Source: Oscillospiraceae bacterium
GTDB lineage: Bacteria > Bacillota > Clostridia > Oscillospirales > CAG-272
NCBI GenBank assembly: GCA_015064855.1
Contig: SVRK01000002.1
Coordinates: 53,256 to 117,255, forward strand
Reading direction: 5' to 3'
DNA length: 64,000 nucleotides
Below the pieces are notes generated by a model that was not told the DNA's origin, made no database searches, and saw nothing but the letters and a program-made list of their open reading frames with translations. Below, piece after piece: positions 25,661 to 34,230 of the stretch; positions within the stretch are counted from its first letter, which is position 1, and every line of letters starts with the position of its first letter. A program made the translations under genes and the position numbers.

Positions 25661-28502
25661 TTTTCTCTTCCTTTGTTTTCTTTATAATTGCAATGGCGCT
25701 TTCTGGACTAATTGTGATAGTGATTTTTGAACCCACAACAGGTGATACCTTGCCTTGACCGTAATATTTAATCTCATCATAACTATCAAATGGAGCATCA
25801 TACGTCAAGGTGTATTCCTTTTTGTCACAGTTGGTGATAAGCATAGCCGTGTTTTTCTCACACTCCCAGCAGGATGAGAGAATCAGGGGCGCTTCGTTAA
25901 CGTCGGGAAATCCGATTGCACTGTCTGTTACAAAGGTCGGAATGAAATCATTTGTTTTTGGTGGGCGAAGCATTTTACCGTAGTTAAAATAATCCTTAAA
26001 TTCATATCTCATTTGGCACATACGGGACAAATACACCATTTTTTCCTCATCGTCGATAACGTCGGCGTTAATCCAACCGATTTGCTGACCGAACATAACG
26101 CTTTGACCCACATGGAATCTAAAATATTCCTTGTCTGATTTTTTGTATCCGTTAGTGCTTCTACCGAACATAACCACATGGCCTACATAAATTTTTGAGA
26201 AAAACGGCACGTAATTGGTTGCAACCCACGCCCAGGTCAAAAATCCGTCAAATTGGTCAGCGTAAGGCTCGGCGTTACATTCACTTGTAAAAATGCAATT
26301 TTCATCGCACTCTTGCTTTAGGCGCGACATTATATTTTTGTATGAGCGCACCCACCAGGAGCCGCCGCCACCCTCGTGATTATGGTGAGGGGCACAGCAT
26401 AGATTTGCATCGGACGCGCTAACCTGGTCAAGATAAACGCCGTCAACGTGGCATTCCTTTGACATTCTTCTGATGATTTTTGCGAGCTCTTCTCTCCAAA
26501 TATGGCTTGACGGACACATAGCAGTGAGCTGACAAAGAGAACCGTCAGGCTCGTGCGAGGCGTACGTTTCAATGCCTAGCTTGCCGTTTACGTCAAGAGT
26601 TGCTCCCTCTAAAAATTCCCTCTCGAATTTTTCGGTTGAAAGGTCGCTTGTTCTTGTATCAACGAGGCGAGCATTGATATAGGGCATTACATAAACGTTG
26701 TTTTTGTGAAATTCTTCAATGCTTTCCATAAATCCCGCTTTCACAGGGAAATAGTACGGATAGTCATTGTTAAACGGAATTCGGTGCCAATTGTAAATAT
26801 GATAACCAACAGGGAGACCGAGTCTTTTTGCAAAATCAATTGGCTTGTTTTTCCAATCATCCGGCTTTGGCGGAACAAGGCTTCTTAAAGAAATTGGAAC
26901 AGGCTCAGCTAAGGGGTTATCATCATTAGGCATCCAGTCCATAAGCCAAACAGGAATATCCTTAAACCAATCTGGAGTATCGTATCTGCCAATTGGAGCA
27001 TACCACTCTGCGTGATTTTTAACATATTCCTCGTACATGCACGCCATATCGTACCAGTCACCGTCTAAAGCTCGCACAACAACCTTTCCAACCGGCTCAA
27101 ATGAGTTATATGCTTTTCCCATAGAGGTGGAGGGATATTCAAATGAAAAGCTTCCTTCTCCTCGTCTGAACATATCGCATCTCATATCGCATCTTTCAGC
27201 GCTGGGCGAATGAACGGCTACATAAAGTCCGTTTGATTTTTCTTTTGTAGGCTCGTAAATTCCAAGCACAGGAGAAACGCAACCGAATCCGTTAGGATAA
27301 TGTGAGTTCCAATGCACCTCTTTTTCGTAAGCATTATCAAAAACCTGACCGCTTGCTTGCGCTATAAGCAGATGCGGCTTTTCATATCCAACAAAGGAAA
27401 TTGACGGAACAGATGCTGATAATACTGTGTAGTCCGAGGAATCGTTAATAACCTGTAAGCCAAAGGTAATTTCATCCTTTTGGTATGCTCTTGCGGTGAT
27501 AATTACACGAATCGGCAGAGAACGAGGAAATTCAAAAACTACACGAAGCTCGTTTTTTCTGCTCCACACATTGACATTGTCCCAGCCTTGCTCGGAAGAA
27601 AAGCTTTCCACCTCACCTGTTTTGAGATTTTTTACTTTAAGAGTAGTCATAGGATTTACACAAGGCTCTTCTATCGGCTGATAGTCTATAAGAGAGGTTT
27701 TTGCAAGTGAAGCTCCGTCTTTTCTGACATAGATAGCACTTGTAAGGCGCCCGCTTGTAATATCGTATCTATCCCCACTTATTTTTGCAATGGGTACGAA
27801 TTTCTTAGCCGTAACAGTTGGCAATACAGGCATGCCCTCACCAAAGGAAATAACCGAACACAAAGCATAAGCTTCGCTTATCATATTTAAAAAGAAATCT
27901 ATTTTTGTGCCCACGTTACTTTTTAAGGAACAAAATTCGACCTCGTTGTCCCCCGAAAGATATGGAACAACTGCATTAACGCTTTGGGGTGCAAATGATG
28001 TACAACCGGCATTTGATATCATAACATAACCGTAATCGTCACATAAAGCACCATTTAAAAGTGTAACCTGATGTGTTATACCGTTGACACCAACCGAAAA
28101 ATCAGGCTCAAATCCTTGAAAGGTATTAAATTTGCTTCTTTCAAATTTTAAATCCATCCAGGACATCATATGAATAGGTAGCTGTATTTTTGATGTAAAA
28201 TATGTACTTACACGAAGTGCATTGTCACCACAAACTTCAAAATTGTAATGAACCTTAACAGGACCTATGGGAGTGTTATTTTCATCGGTTGGACAAGCGT
28301 GAATAGTTAAAGTATTTTCACTTTCCTCAAATACTATATCCGAGCCGAGCATATTATAATAGCCCACGGTTTTCAAGGTGTCACACGAGAAAAACCTGTA
28401 TTCATGCTTTCCGTTTGATAACATATAAAATAAATTGCCATTTTCAAGATTTAGGTTTAAAATGAAACCGTTTTTAAATTTAAAGGTTTTTAAAAATCGC
28501 AT
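25650..28502 (-). CDS. DUF6259-type glycoside hydrolase-like protein
   Basis: 950 residues without a signal peptide. The first 500 residues are beta-rich, as in galactose-mutarotase-like domains of large glycosidases. The C-terminal half reads as a (beta/alpha)8 barrel: IPVWLMDWMPNDDNP near 505-520, NVYVMPYINARLVD near 605-620, HVDGVYLDQVSASDANLC near 695-712 and IFTSECNAEPYADQFDGFLTW near 745-765. The Asp in YLDQ and Glu in TSECNAEP are placed as nucleophile and acid/base would be in related retaining enzymes (clan D or GH101-like); this is inferred. The gene begins 22 bases after murQ, suggesting a substrate containing amino sugars. Confidence 0.72.
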   Translation of the reverse strand: MRFLKTFKFKNGFILNLNLENGNLFYMLSNGKHEYRFFSCDTLKTVGYYNMLGSDIVFEESENTLTIHACPTDENNTPIGPVKVHYNFEVCGDNALRVSTYFTSKIQLPIHMMSWMDLKFERSKFNTFQGFEPDFSVGVNGITHQVTLLNGALCDDYGYVMISNAGCTSFAPQSVNAVVPYLSGDNEVEFCSLKSNVGTKIDFFLNMISEAYALCSVISFGEGMPVLPTVTAKKFVPIAKISGDRYDITSGRLTSAIYVRKDGASLAKTSLIDYQPIEEPCVNPMTTLKVKNLKTGEVESFSSEQGWDNVNVWSRKNELRVVFEFPRSLPIRVIITARAYQKDEITFGLQVINDSSDYTVLSASVPSISFVGYEKPHLLIAQASGQVFDNAYEKEVHWNSHYPNGFGCVSPVLGIYEPTKEKSNGLYVAVHSPSAERCDMRCDMFRRGEGSFSFEYPSTSMGKAYNSFEPVGKVVVRALDGDWYDMACMYEEYVKNHAEWYAPIGRYDTPDWFKDIPVWLMDWMPNDDNPLAEPVPISLRSLVPPKPDDWKNKPIDFAKRLGLPVGYHIYNWHRIPFNNDYPYYFPVKAGFMESIEEFHKNNVYVMPYINARLVDTRTSDLSTEKFEREFLEGATLDVNGKLGIETYASHEPDGSLCQLTAMCPSSHIWREELAKIIRRMSKECHVDGVYLDQVSASDANLCCAPHHNHEGGGGSWWVRSYKNIMSRLKQECDENCIFTSECNAEPYADQFDGFLTWAWVATNYVPFFSKIYVGHVVMFGRSTNGYKKSDKEYFRFHVGQSVMFGQQIGWINADVIDDEEKMVYLSRMCQMRYEFKDYFNYGKMLRPPKTNDFIPTFVTDSAIGFPDVNEAPLILSSCWECEKNTAMLITNCDKKEYTLTYDAPFDSYDEIKYYGQGKVSPVVGSKITITISPESAIAIIKKTKEEKNGN

Positions 28503-28524
28503 AATAAATCTCTTTTCTAACTTG

Positions 28525-29355
28525 TTATGTGTTTTTGATATGCTTTTGAACAGATGTTCTTATGTCCCAATCTGACTGTTCAAGTAATTTTATTGCCTCT
28601 TCTTCACTTACACCGGTAATTTCAGTAACAATTCTTATCATACGCTGCTTTAGCTTTTCGTTAGTTGGACGTAAATTTATCATCATATTTTCATAGACAT
28701 TACCAAGCTTTATCATTGCAACTGTAGAAAGCATATTCAAAATTATTTTTTGTGCAGTGCCCGCCTTCATTCGCGTAGAGCCTGTAATAACCTCTGCTCC
28801 TGTATCTGATATAATTGAAACTTTTGCACATTTGGTTATAAGAGTATCCTCGTTAGAGGTAAGTCCTATTGTTTCACAGCCAAGCTCATTTGCGTAATTA
28901 AGAGCGCCTATTATGTACTGTGCATTTCCAGACGCGGATATTCCAACAACCACATCGTTTTTTGTAAGATTCTTCTCCTTTAAATCCTTAATACCGCTTT
29001 CGTAGTTGTCCTCTTCTCCCTCGGCAGCTTGAAACATACACCTTTCTCCCCCGGCAATAATGCCTACTACCATATCCTTCGGCACTCCAAAGGTAGGCGG
29101 ACATTCGGTAGCATCCAAAACACCAAGTCTGCCCGAGGTTCCTGCTCCGATATAGATTAGCCTACCACCCTGTGACAGCTTTTCTGCGACTATATCACAG
29201 GCAATTTCAATTTTACCAAGAGTCCCTCTTACAGAAAGCACCGCATTTTCGTTTTCCTTTTGAATTAAGTCAAGCATCTTAGCGGTTGTCATACGGTCTA
29301 TATTTGTGCTATTTGGATTACGCATCTCTGTTTTTAATATTTTATGCTCACTCAT
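28525..29355 (-). CDS. murQ: N-acetylmuramic acid 6-phosphate etherase
   Basis: 276 residues from the ATG at 29353-29355, which overlaps the kinase stop codon by eight bases (ATGAGTGA). MurQ cleaves the lactyl ether of MurNAc-6-phosphate, giving GlcNAc-6-phosphate and D-lactate in cell-wall recycling. Visible family features are the SIS fold with RLIYIGAGTSGRLGVLDATECPPTFG (about 60-85) containing the catalytic Glu, GISASGNAQYIIGAL near 135, and GSTRMKAGTAQKIILNMLST near 185-204. It is slightly shorter than well-studied homologues. It follows a sugar kinase that could supply its substrate. Confidence 0.95.
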   Translation of the reverse strand: MSEHKILKTEMRNPNSTNIDRMTTAKMLDLIQKENENAVLSVRGTLGKIEIACDIVAEKLSQGGRLIYIGAGTSGRLGVLDATECPPTFGVPKDMVVGIIAGGERCMFQAAEGEEDNYESGIKDLKEKNLTKNDVVVGISASGNAQYIIGALNYANELGCETIGLTSNEDTLITKCAKVSIISDTGAEVITGSTRMKAGTAQKIILNMLSTVAMIKLGNVYENMMINLRPTNEKLKQRMIRIVTEITGVSEEEAIKLLEQSDWDIRTSVQKHIKNT

Positions 29356-30481
29356 TGTTGTTTCTTTTCCTCCATAGAGATTTTGCAAGCTCCAAGGCTC
29401 CGTTAACGGGCGGAACATCTAAAATCTGAATTTTGCATCTTTTTGTATCATCTCCAAGCTCATCCAAAAGATATGGAAGCAATAGTGCCTGATTAGTCAA
29501 ACCACCTCCGAGTATTATTGGAATACTTTCTTTATAATCTGAAAAATGAGAAAGCGAAGCGCGAATAAGCTTAGCAATTTCAGCTATGTGCTTTTTAAGT
29601 ATAGTGATGGACACCTTGTCGCCTTTTTCTGCTTCATCAAAAACACACATAGCATATGAAGACACCAATTTATTGCCACCGCTATATAGGTATTTAAGGA
29701 ATTCGGCGTTTGAATCGCTAAAGGTTTGCTTTATCCTTTGTACTAAGGTTGTTTCCTCACCAGTGCCATCATATGCGGAAAAATAGGCATTTATAGCATC
29801 TCTGCCAATATGAAACGCACTTCCACCATTATCGAATAAATATCCCCAGCCTGCAATTCTTCTTGTTTCTTCCTTTTTTACTACATAAGAGCAAATTCCT
29901 GTTCCGAGAATCATTGTAATGCCCTCACCCTCACCAAGTCCAGCAGCTACAATGTTGTTATTATCGCTGCCTACATCACAGGCAGCAAAGGACATTTTTT
30001 TCAGCATAGACTTAATTTCATCTGCGTAGCTTCCAGTTGCACAACCGGCAATTCCCGCATACACAACTACAGATGAAAGAGGAACATCCTTACACGCTTG
30101 AATAATGCCATCCTCAATAATTCGCTTTGTTTGTTCTATGCCCACAGCATTAGGATTGCATCCATCCATAAAAATTCTGCAAACTATGTTGCCCTCAGGG
30201 TCTGACAAATCAAACTCTGTTTTTGTTCCACCTCCGTCAATCCCCAAATAATATATAGCCTCATCACATCTAAATAGCTCCACTATACTCACTCGGAATA
30301 TATTAGCTATTCTGAAAAGTGCTTCTATAGACGGCACGCTTCCTTCAGTTTCCCATTTACTTACTGTTTTTTCTGAATATCCTATATCATCTGCTAATGA
30401 TTTTTGTGTTAAATTATGCTTTTTGCGCAACCTGCGCACATTTATCGAAAAAGCTTTTTCATAACTATTTTTGTCTGACAT
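29348..30481 (-). CDS. Fusion of an XRE-type DNA-binding domain to a BadF-family amino-sugar kinase
   Basis: 377 residues. Residues about 11-65 form a Cro/C1-type helix-turn-helix (LTQKSLADDIGYSEKTVSKWE). From about 78 follows a complete BadF/BadG-type kinase of the ASKHA fold: phosphate-1 loop YLGIDGGGTKTEFDLSD, AGWGYLFDNGGSAFHIG, phosphate-2 LGTGICSYV and adenosine motif ILGGGLTNQ. Kinases of this family phosphorylate GlcNAc or MurNAc (MurK of Clostridium acetobutylicum is an example), which suits the downstream murQ. A DNA-binding kinase could sense the sugar and regulate its own operon. A palindrome (30498-30510) lies between promoter and start codon. The ATG has AGGAG upstream. Confidence 0.88.
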   Translation of the reverse strand: MSDKNSYEKAFSINVRRLRKKHNLTQKSLADDIGYSEKTVSKWETEGSVPSIEALFRIANIFRVSIVELFRCDEAIYYLGIDGGGTKTEFDLSDPEGNIVCRIFMDGCNPNAVGIEQTKRIIEDGIIQACKDVPLSSVVVYAGIAGCATGSYADEIKSMLKKMSFAACDVGSDNNNIVAAGLGEGEGITMILGTGICSYVVKKEETRRIAGWGYLFDNGGSAFHIGRDAINAYFSAYDGTGEETTLVQRIKQTFSDSNAEFLKYLYSGGNKLVSSYAMCVFDEAEKGDKVSITILKKHIAEIAKLIRASLSHFSDYKESIPIILGGGLTNQALLLPYLLDELGDDTKRCKIQILDVPPVNGALELAKSLWRKRNNNE

Positions 30482-30497
30482 ATTTACTCCTTTTCTA

Positions 30498-30510
30498 CCT
30501 AGGGTATACC
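30498..30510 (-). promoter_or_regulatory. Candidate operator of the amino-sugar operon
   Basis: Two overlapping perfect palindromes, CCTAGG (30498-30503) and GGTATACC (30503-30510), lie just downstream of the promoter in the untranslated leader. This is where a repressor would block transcription, and the HTH-kinase encoded next is the obvious candidate. Confidence 0.5.
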
Positions 30511-30528
30511 TATCCTATGTCTAAATTA

Positions 30529-30557
30529 ATTATATCTTAGTTATATTTAGTTGTCAA
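30529..30557 (-). promoter_or_regulatory. Promoter of the amino-sugar operon
   Basis: Perfect TTGACA (30552-30557) and TATAAT (30529-30534), 17-base spacer, minus strand. Confidence 0.85.
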
Positions 30558-30653
30558 CCGATAAACAAGAGTATTAGATGCGCCAAAATCTACCGACAGT
30601 AGATTTTAAAATATAAATATTAAAAGAAGTTGCACATTTAACAGTACAAAAAA

Positions 30654-30683
30654 CAACCCACACGATATTGGTAGTGTGGGTTG
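30654..30683 (-). terminator. Terminator downstream of the lysS-distal structured region
   Basis: CAACCCACAC/GTGTGGGTTG, a 10-bp perfect stem followed by TTTTTT on the minus strand. It is about 170 bases beyond the lysS terminator, so it may end a separate short transcript. Confidence 0.8.
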
Positions 30684-30699
30684 CTTTATTATTTATTTT

Positions 30700-30850
30700 T
30701 CGTGTGTTTTTGATTGCAAATTGGCATACTTCCCGGCATACTAACGGCTTTTTGGAAAAAGCGAAAGTGCCGTGGAGCCTTGTGGTATAAGGCACCGCGT
30801 GAACCCCAAACCTCGTTTTCTCGGTTCGAGGACCCCGCACAGATATAACC
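30700..30850 (-). other. Non-coding structured stretch between two terminators
   Basis: I see no credible gene. On the minus strand there are the stems CCTCG/CGAGG (near 30808-30828), GCCTT/AAGGC inside GTGCC/GGCAC (near 30767-30795), and two GGCATAC repeats (30723 and 30735 on the plus strand), one identical to a repeat at 24462. A short RNA or a relic of a mobile element would both fit. Confidence 0.35.
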
Positions 30851-30851
30851 A

Positions 30852-30876
30852 AGCCCTTGCGTTTTGTGCAAGGGCT
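30852..30876 (-). terminator. Terminator-like hairpin after lysS
   Basis: AGCCCTTGC/GCAAGGGCT stem around a 7-base loop, directly after the lysS stop. The following T stretch (TTGGTTAT) is weak, so read-through is possible. Confidence 0.65.
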
Positions 30877-30883
30877 GATTTTA

Positions 30884-32410
30884 TTAGTTATCTGCTAAAG
30901 GCTTCATTGTCGGAAACAGGAGAACATCTCTAATGGATGCGCTATCGGTTAGGAGCATAACGAGGCGGTCGATGCCGAAGCCGAGGCCACCTGTTGGGGG
31001 CATACCATATTCAAGGGCGGTTACGTAGTCGTAGTCTACCTCTGCCTTTGAGTCTGGTTCTTCCTTGAGCTTTAATTCAACTTGATATTCAAATCTGCCC
31101 TTTTGGTCGATTGGGTCGTTTAGCTCACTAAATGCGTTACCATATTCGGTTGCATTGATAAAATACTCAAATCTCTCTGTAAATGCCGGATTTTCGGGCT
31201 TTCTCTTTGCAAGTGGGCTATTCTCTACCGGATAGTCATAGATAAATGTTGGTTGGATAAGCTTTTCTTCAACGTATGCGTCAAAGATTTCGATAAGAAC
31301 TCTACCCTTAGTTGCGTCGTCTGCCACCTCAACGTGTAGCTTCTTTGCAACCTCGCGAGCATCCTCGTCGCTTGCCCAGTCGTTATAATCTACGCCTGCG
31401 TACTTCTTAACTGCTTCAACCATTGTTAAGCGTTCCCAGTTGCCCATATCAATTTCAGTGCCTTGATATGTAATAACTGTTGAGCCGCAAACCTTTTCAG
31501 CGAGTAACTTATAAAGCTCCTCAACCAAGTCCATCATGCCGTAATAATCGGTAAATGCTTGATAGAGCTCAATTGAAGTAAATTCAGGATTGTGCTTTGT
31601 GTCCATACCCTCGTTTCTAAAGATACGACCTACCTCATAAACCTTATGCATACCACCAACGATAAGACGCTTTAGGTATAGCTCGGTTTCAATACGTAGA
31701 GTCATATCAAGGTCGAGAGTGTTGTGGTGTGTCTTGAACGGACGAGCGCTTGCGCCTATTTCCATAGGAACAAGAATAGGGGTATCAACCTCTAAAAATC
31801 CCTTTGAATCAAGATAATTTCTAATTTCCTTTAATATTTGTGAGCGCTTATAGAAGGTATCCTTAACCTCCGGATTTACGATTAGGTCAACGTATCTTTG
31901 TCTATATCTTTGCTCTTGATTTGTTAAGCCGTGATACTTTTCAGGGAGTGGACGGAGTGATTTTGATAAAAGCACTGCGCTTTTTGCGTGGATAGAAACC
32001 TCGCCTGTTCTTGTTCTAAATAGTGCGCCCTCAACGCCTATAATATCACCGATGTCCCACTTTTTAAAGCCTGCATAGTCCTCTTCACCGAGATCGTTCT
32101 TGGAAACGTAAAGCTGTACCTTGCCAGCCTCGTCAAGTAAGTGTGCAAAGGACGCCTTACCCATAATACGACGTGACATCATTCTGCCTGCTACTCGAAC
32201 TATAATTTCCTCGCCCTCTGCAAGTGTTGGCTCCTTTTCCTCAAAGAGCTTTATTGCATCTTGGCTTAAATGTGTTACATCATACTTTGTAATTTCAAAG
32301 GGGTTCTTGCCCTCGTCTTGCAAGGACTTTAATTTTTCCCTTCTTATAATCATTTGCTCGCTTAAATCCTCTTCAAGCGCTACATTTTCGTTATTTACTA
32401 CTTCTGCCAT
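30884..32410 (-). CDS. lysS: Lysyl-tRNA synthetase, class II
   Basis: 508 residues from the ATG at 32408-32410 with AAGGAT upstream. It charges tRNA-Lys. An N-terminal anticodon-binding OB fold (VAGRMMSRRIMGKASFAHLLDEAGKVQLYV region) precedes the class II core, with motif 1 around FLEVDTPILVP, motif 2 around YEVGRIFRNEGMDTKHNPEFTSIELYQAF, and motif 3 GLGFGIDRLVMLL near the C-terminus. It starts ten bases after the greA stop and shares that operon. A decayed copy of its last codons lies at 24.3 kb. Confidence 0.98.
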   Translation of the reverse strand: MAEVVNNENVALEEDLSEQMIIRREKLKSLQDEGKNPFEITKYDVTHLSQDAIKLFEEKEPTLAEGEEIIVRVAGRMMSRRIMGKASFAHLLDEAGKVQLYVSKNDLGEEDYAGFKKWDIGDIIGVEGALFRTRTGEVSIHAKSAVLLSKSLRPLPEKYHGLTNQEQRYRQRYVDLIVNPEVKDTFYKRSQILKEIRNYLDSKGFLEVDTPILVPMEIGASARPFKTHHNTLDLDMTLRIETELYLKRLIVGGMHKVYEVGRIFRNEGMDTKHNPEFTSIELYQAFTDYYGMMDLVEELYKLLAEKVCGSTVITYQGTEIDMGNWERLTMVEAVKKYAGVDYNDWASDEDAREVAKKLHVEVADDATKGRVLIEIFDAYVEEKLIQPTFIYDYPVENSPLAKRKPENPAFTERFEYFINATEYGNAFSELNDPIDQKGRFEYQVELKLKEEPDSKAEVDYDYVTALEYGMPPTGGLGFGIDRLVMLLTDSASIRDVLLFPTMKPLADN

Positions 32411-32420
32411 TTTTTTATCC

Positions 32421-32903
32421 TTATTTCTTTGTTCTTTCAAATGATACTATCTTTGCTTCCTTTTCGCCAACAGGAGTAACTATTGTTACTGTTTCGCCCT
32501 TCTTGTGACCAACAAGAGCCATACCGATAGGAGAAACGTCTGAAATTTTCTTTTCGATAGGAGCAACCTCGTTAGAGGAAACAATATGGTAAGTTACCTT
32601 CTTACCGTCTTCATACTTGATTGTTACGGAAGAGCCGATGCTAACAAGGTTCTTGTCAATATCCTCTTCTGAAACAACCTCACCGTTTTTGATAAGGAAT
32701 TCAAGCTCGGCAATTCTATGCTCTACCTGTGCCTGTTGGTTCTTTGCCTCATCATATTCACTGTTTTCTGAAAGGTCACCAAAGCTTCTTGCTTCTTTAA
32801 GAAGGTCTTTAACCTCTTGACGACGTGTGGTTTTTAAATAATCAAGCTCATCAATTAATTTTTGATAGCCTTCTTGAGTATATTTTGTCTTTTGCTCTGC
32901 CAT
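32421..32903 (-). CDS. greA: Transcription elongation factor GreA
   Basis: 160 residues, the normal length. GreA rescues backtracked RNA polymerase by stimulating transcript cleavage. The N-terminal coiled coil carries the Asp-Glu tip (GDLSENSEYDEAKNQQ, about 42-57), and the C-terminal FKBP-like domain contains ISDVSPIGMALVGHKKGE. Between the S41 protease gene (19 bases) and lysS (10 bases). Confidence 0.97.
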   Translation of the reverse strand: MAEQKTKYTQEGYQKLIDELDYLKTTRRQEVKDLLKEARSFGDLSENSEYDEAKNQQAQVEHRIAELEFLIKNGEVVSEEDIDKNLVSIGSSVTIKYEDGKKVTYHIVSSNEVAPIEKKISDVSPIGMALVGHKKGETVTIVTPVGEKEAKIVSFERTKK

Positions 32904-32922
32904 TTTATTTACCTAACCTTTC

Positions 32923-34188
32923 TTACTGCCCTATTTTTAGTGCGTTATACGCTTCCTTCAACTGGTTATCCTGGGCATCTGTAATTTCAAAATAATTTAA
33001 TTTTGTAAGTGAGCTATCAAGCTCAATTTCTATATCAGGTGCTATTCCTACACCATCATAGTTCTCACTTATTGGCGGATTATATAGCTGTGTCGTATAG
33101 CGAAGCGCACCACCGTTTGGCAAGGTAATAATGCTTTGCATACATCCCTTACCATAGGTTTTTGTTCCAACTAAAACAGCCTTATCGTAATCCTTCAAGG
33201 CACAAGCGAAGAGCTCTGCCCCGCTTGCTGTCGCGCCATCTGTTAAAACAGCCATTGGCACATTGATTTGACTTGCCTCGGAATAGCGGACGTCTACCAC
33301 TGTTCCGTCTAAATCAGTTATATACATAATATCTCCCGTAGGGAGCAAGAAATCAAGAATCTCAACGCACGAATCAACCGTACCGCCGGGATTGGAGCGC
33401 ACGTCAAAAACAAGAGACGTACAGCCTTGATTTAAAAGCGTGTTTACTGCATTTTTAAACTGATTTGGTGTTCCGTCGTTAAACTCTGTTATACGAACAA
33501 CGCCAACGCTTGTGTCAAGTGCATATTTATGATAGAACACCGTTTGTGCTGTGTATAATTTTCTTTTAACTGTTATTGTTTTTATAATATCACCACGTAA
33601 AACGGTAATGCTTACATCGGTATCGACTTCTCCCGAAATCATAGAAACCGTTTCATTGTAACCAATTTCATTAACATCTATTCCGTCTACATGAGTAATA
33701 ATGTCGCCCTTTAATATTCCGGCACTTTTTGCGGGTGAGCCATCCATAACCTCAAGAATTTTTATTCTATCGTCATTTTCACCCATAACCCTAACGTAAA
33801 CGCCAATGCCTACCTTTACGCCCTCGGTATCACTATAAAGAGCATCAACCTCCTCGGGTGTATAATAAACACCATATGGGTCGCCAACACAAATAATATA
33901 TGCGTTCATAAGACGGCTTACAAGCTCTTCCTTACCAATCTTATCAACGTATCCTGATTGATAATAATAATCAATCATTGCAAGTGTTTCAAAAAGCTCC
34001 GGATTCTTTTTTTCATCAGGCAACGCAGATTGCCACTGGTCAACCTCGCTTGTTGCACTGTCGGACTCATTTACTAAATCATATATATAATTTGCGACTT
34101 GAACAACGGAAAACGTAACAGTAAACGTTATAAAAATCGCTAACGCTATTGAAAAAATAAGCGTTAATATGCTAACTCGTTTTTGCAT
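32923..34188 (-). CDS. S41 family C-terminal processing protease
   Basis: 421 residues. A single N-terminal membrane helix (about 7-32) anchors it with the rest outside. A PDZ domain (about 125-205: VGIGVYV, GSPAKSAGILKGDIITHVDG) is followed by the peptidase core: FDVRSNPGGTVDS, then the catalytic Ser in DGATASGAELFA (near 320) and the Lys in GTKTYGKGCMQS (near 345). This is the CtpA/CtpB-type Ser-Lys dyad. It cleaves C-terminal segments of exported proteins; the target is unknown. Encoded 42 bases after the CdaR-type regulator. Confidence 0.93.
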   Translation of the reverse strand: MQKRVSILTLIFSIALAIFITFTVTFSVVQVANYIYDLVNESDSATSEVDQWQSALPDEKKNPELFETLAMIDYYYQSGYVDKIGKEELVSRLMNAYIICVGDPYGVYYTPEEVDALYSDTEGVKVGIGVYVRVMGENDDRIKILEVMDGSPAKSAGILKGDIITHVDGIDVNEIGYNETVSMISGEVDTDVSITVLRGDIIKTITVKRKLYTAQTVFYHKYALDTSVGVVRITEFNDGTPNQFKNAVNTLLNQGCTSLVFDVRSNPGGTVDSCVEILDFLLPTGDIMYITDLDGTVVDVRYSEASQINVPMAVLTDGATASGAELFACALKDYDKAVLVGTKTYGKGCMQSIITLPNGGALRYTTQLYNPPISENYDGVGIAPDIEIELDSSLTKLNYFEITDAQDNQLKEAYNALKIGQ

Positions 34189-34230
34189 AAAATACCTCTT
34201 TTTTATTGGGATGGTTTTGCCACGAGGTAA

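Noticed and set aside
30780..30850. GGTTCGAGGACC on the plus strand, resembling a tRNA T-arm
   Set aside because: The loop and following base do not fit TTCRANNC, and no acceptor, D or anticodon arms can be drawn around it.
30574..30871. Two small minus-strand frames of 60 and 92 codons after lysS
   Set aside because: They lie across terminators and hairpins, lack ribosome sites, and overlap each other in different frames. The stretch looks non-coding.
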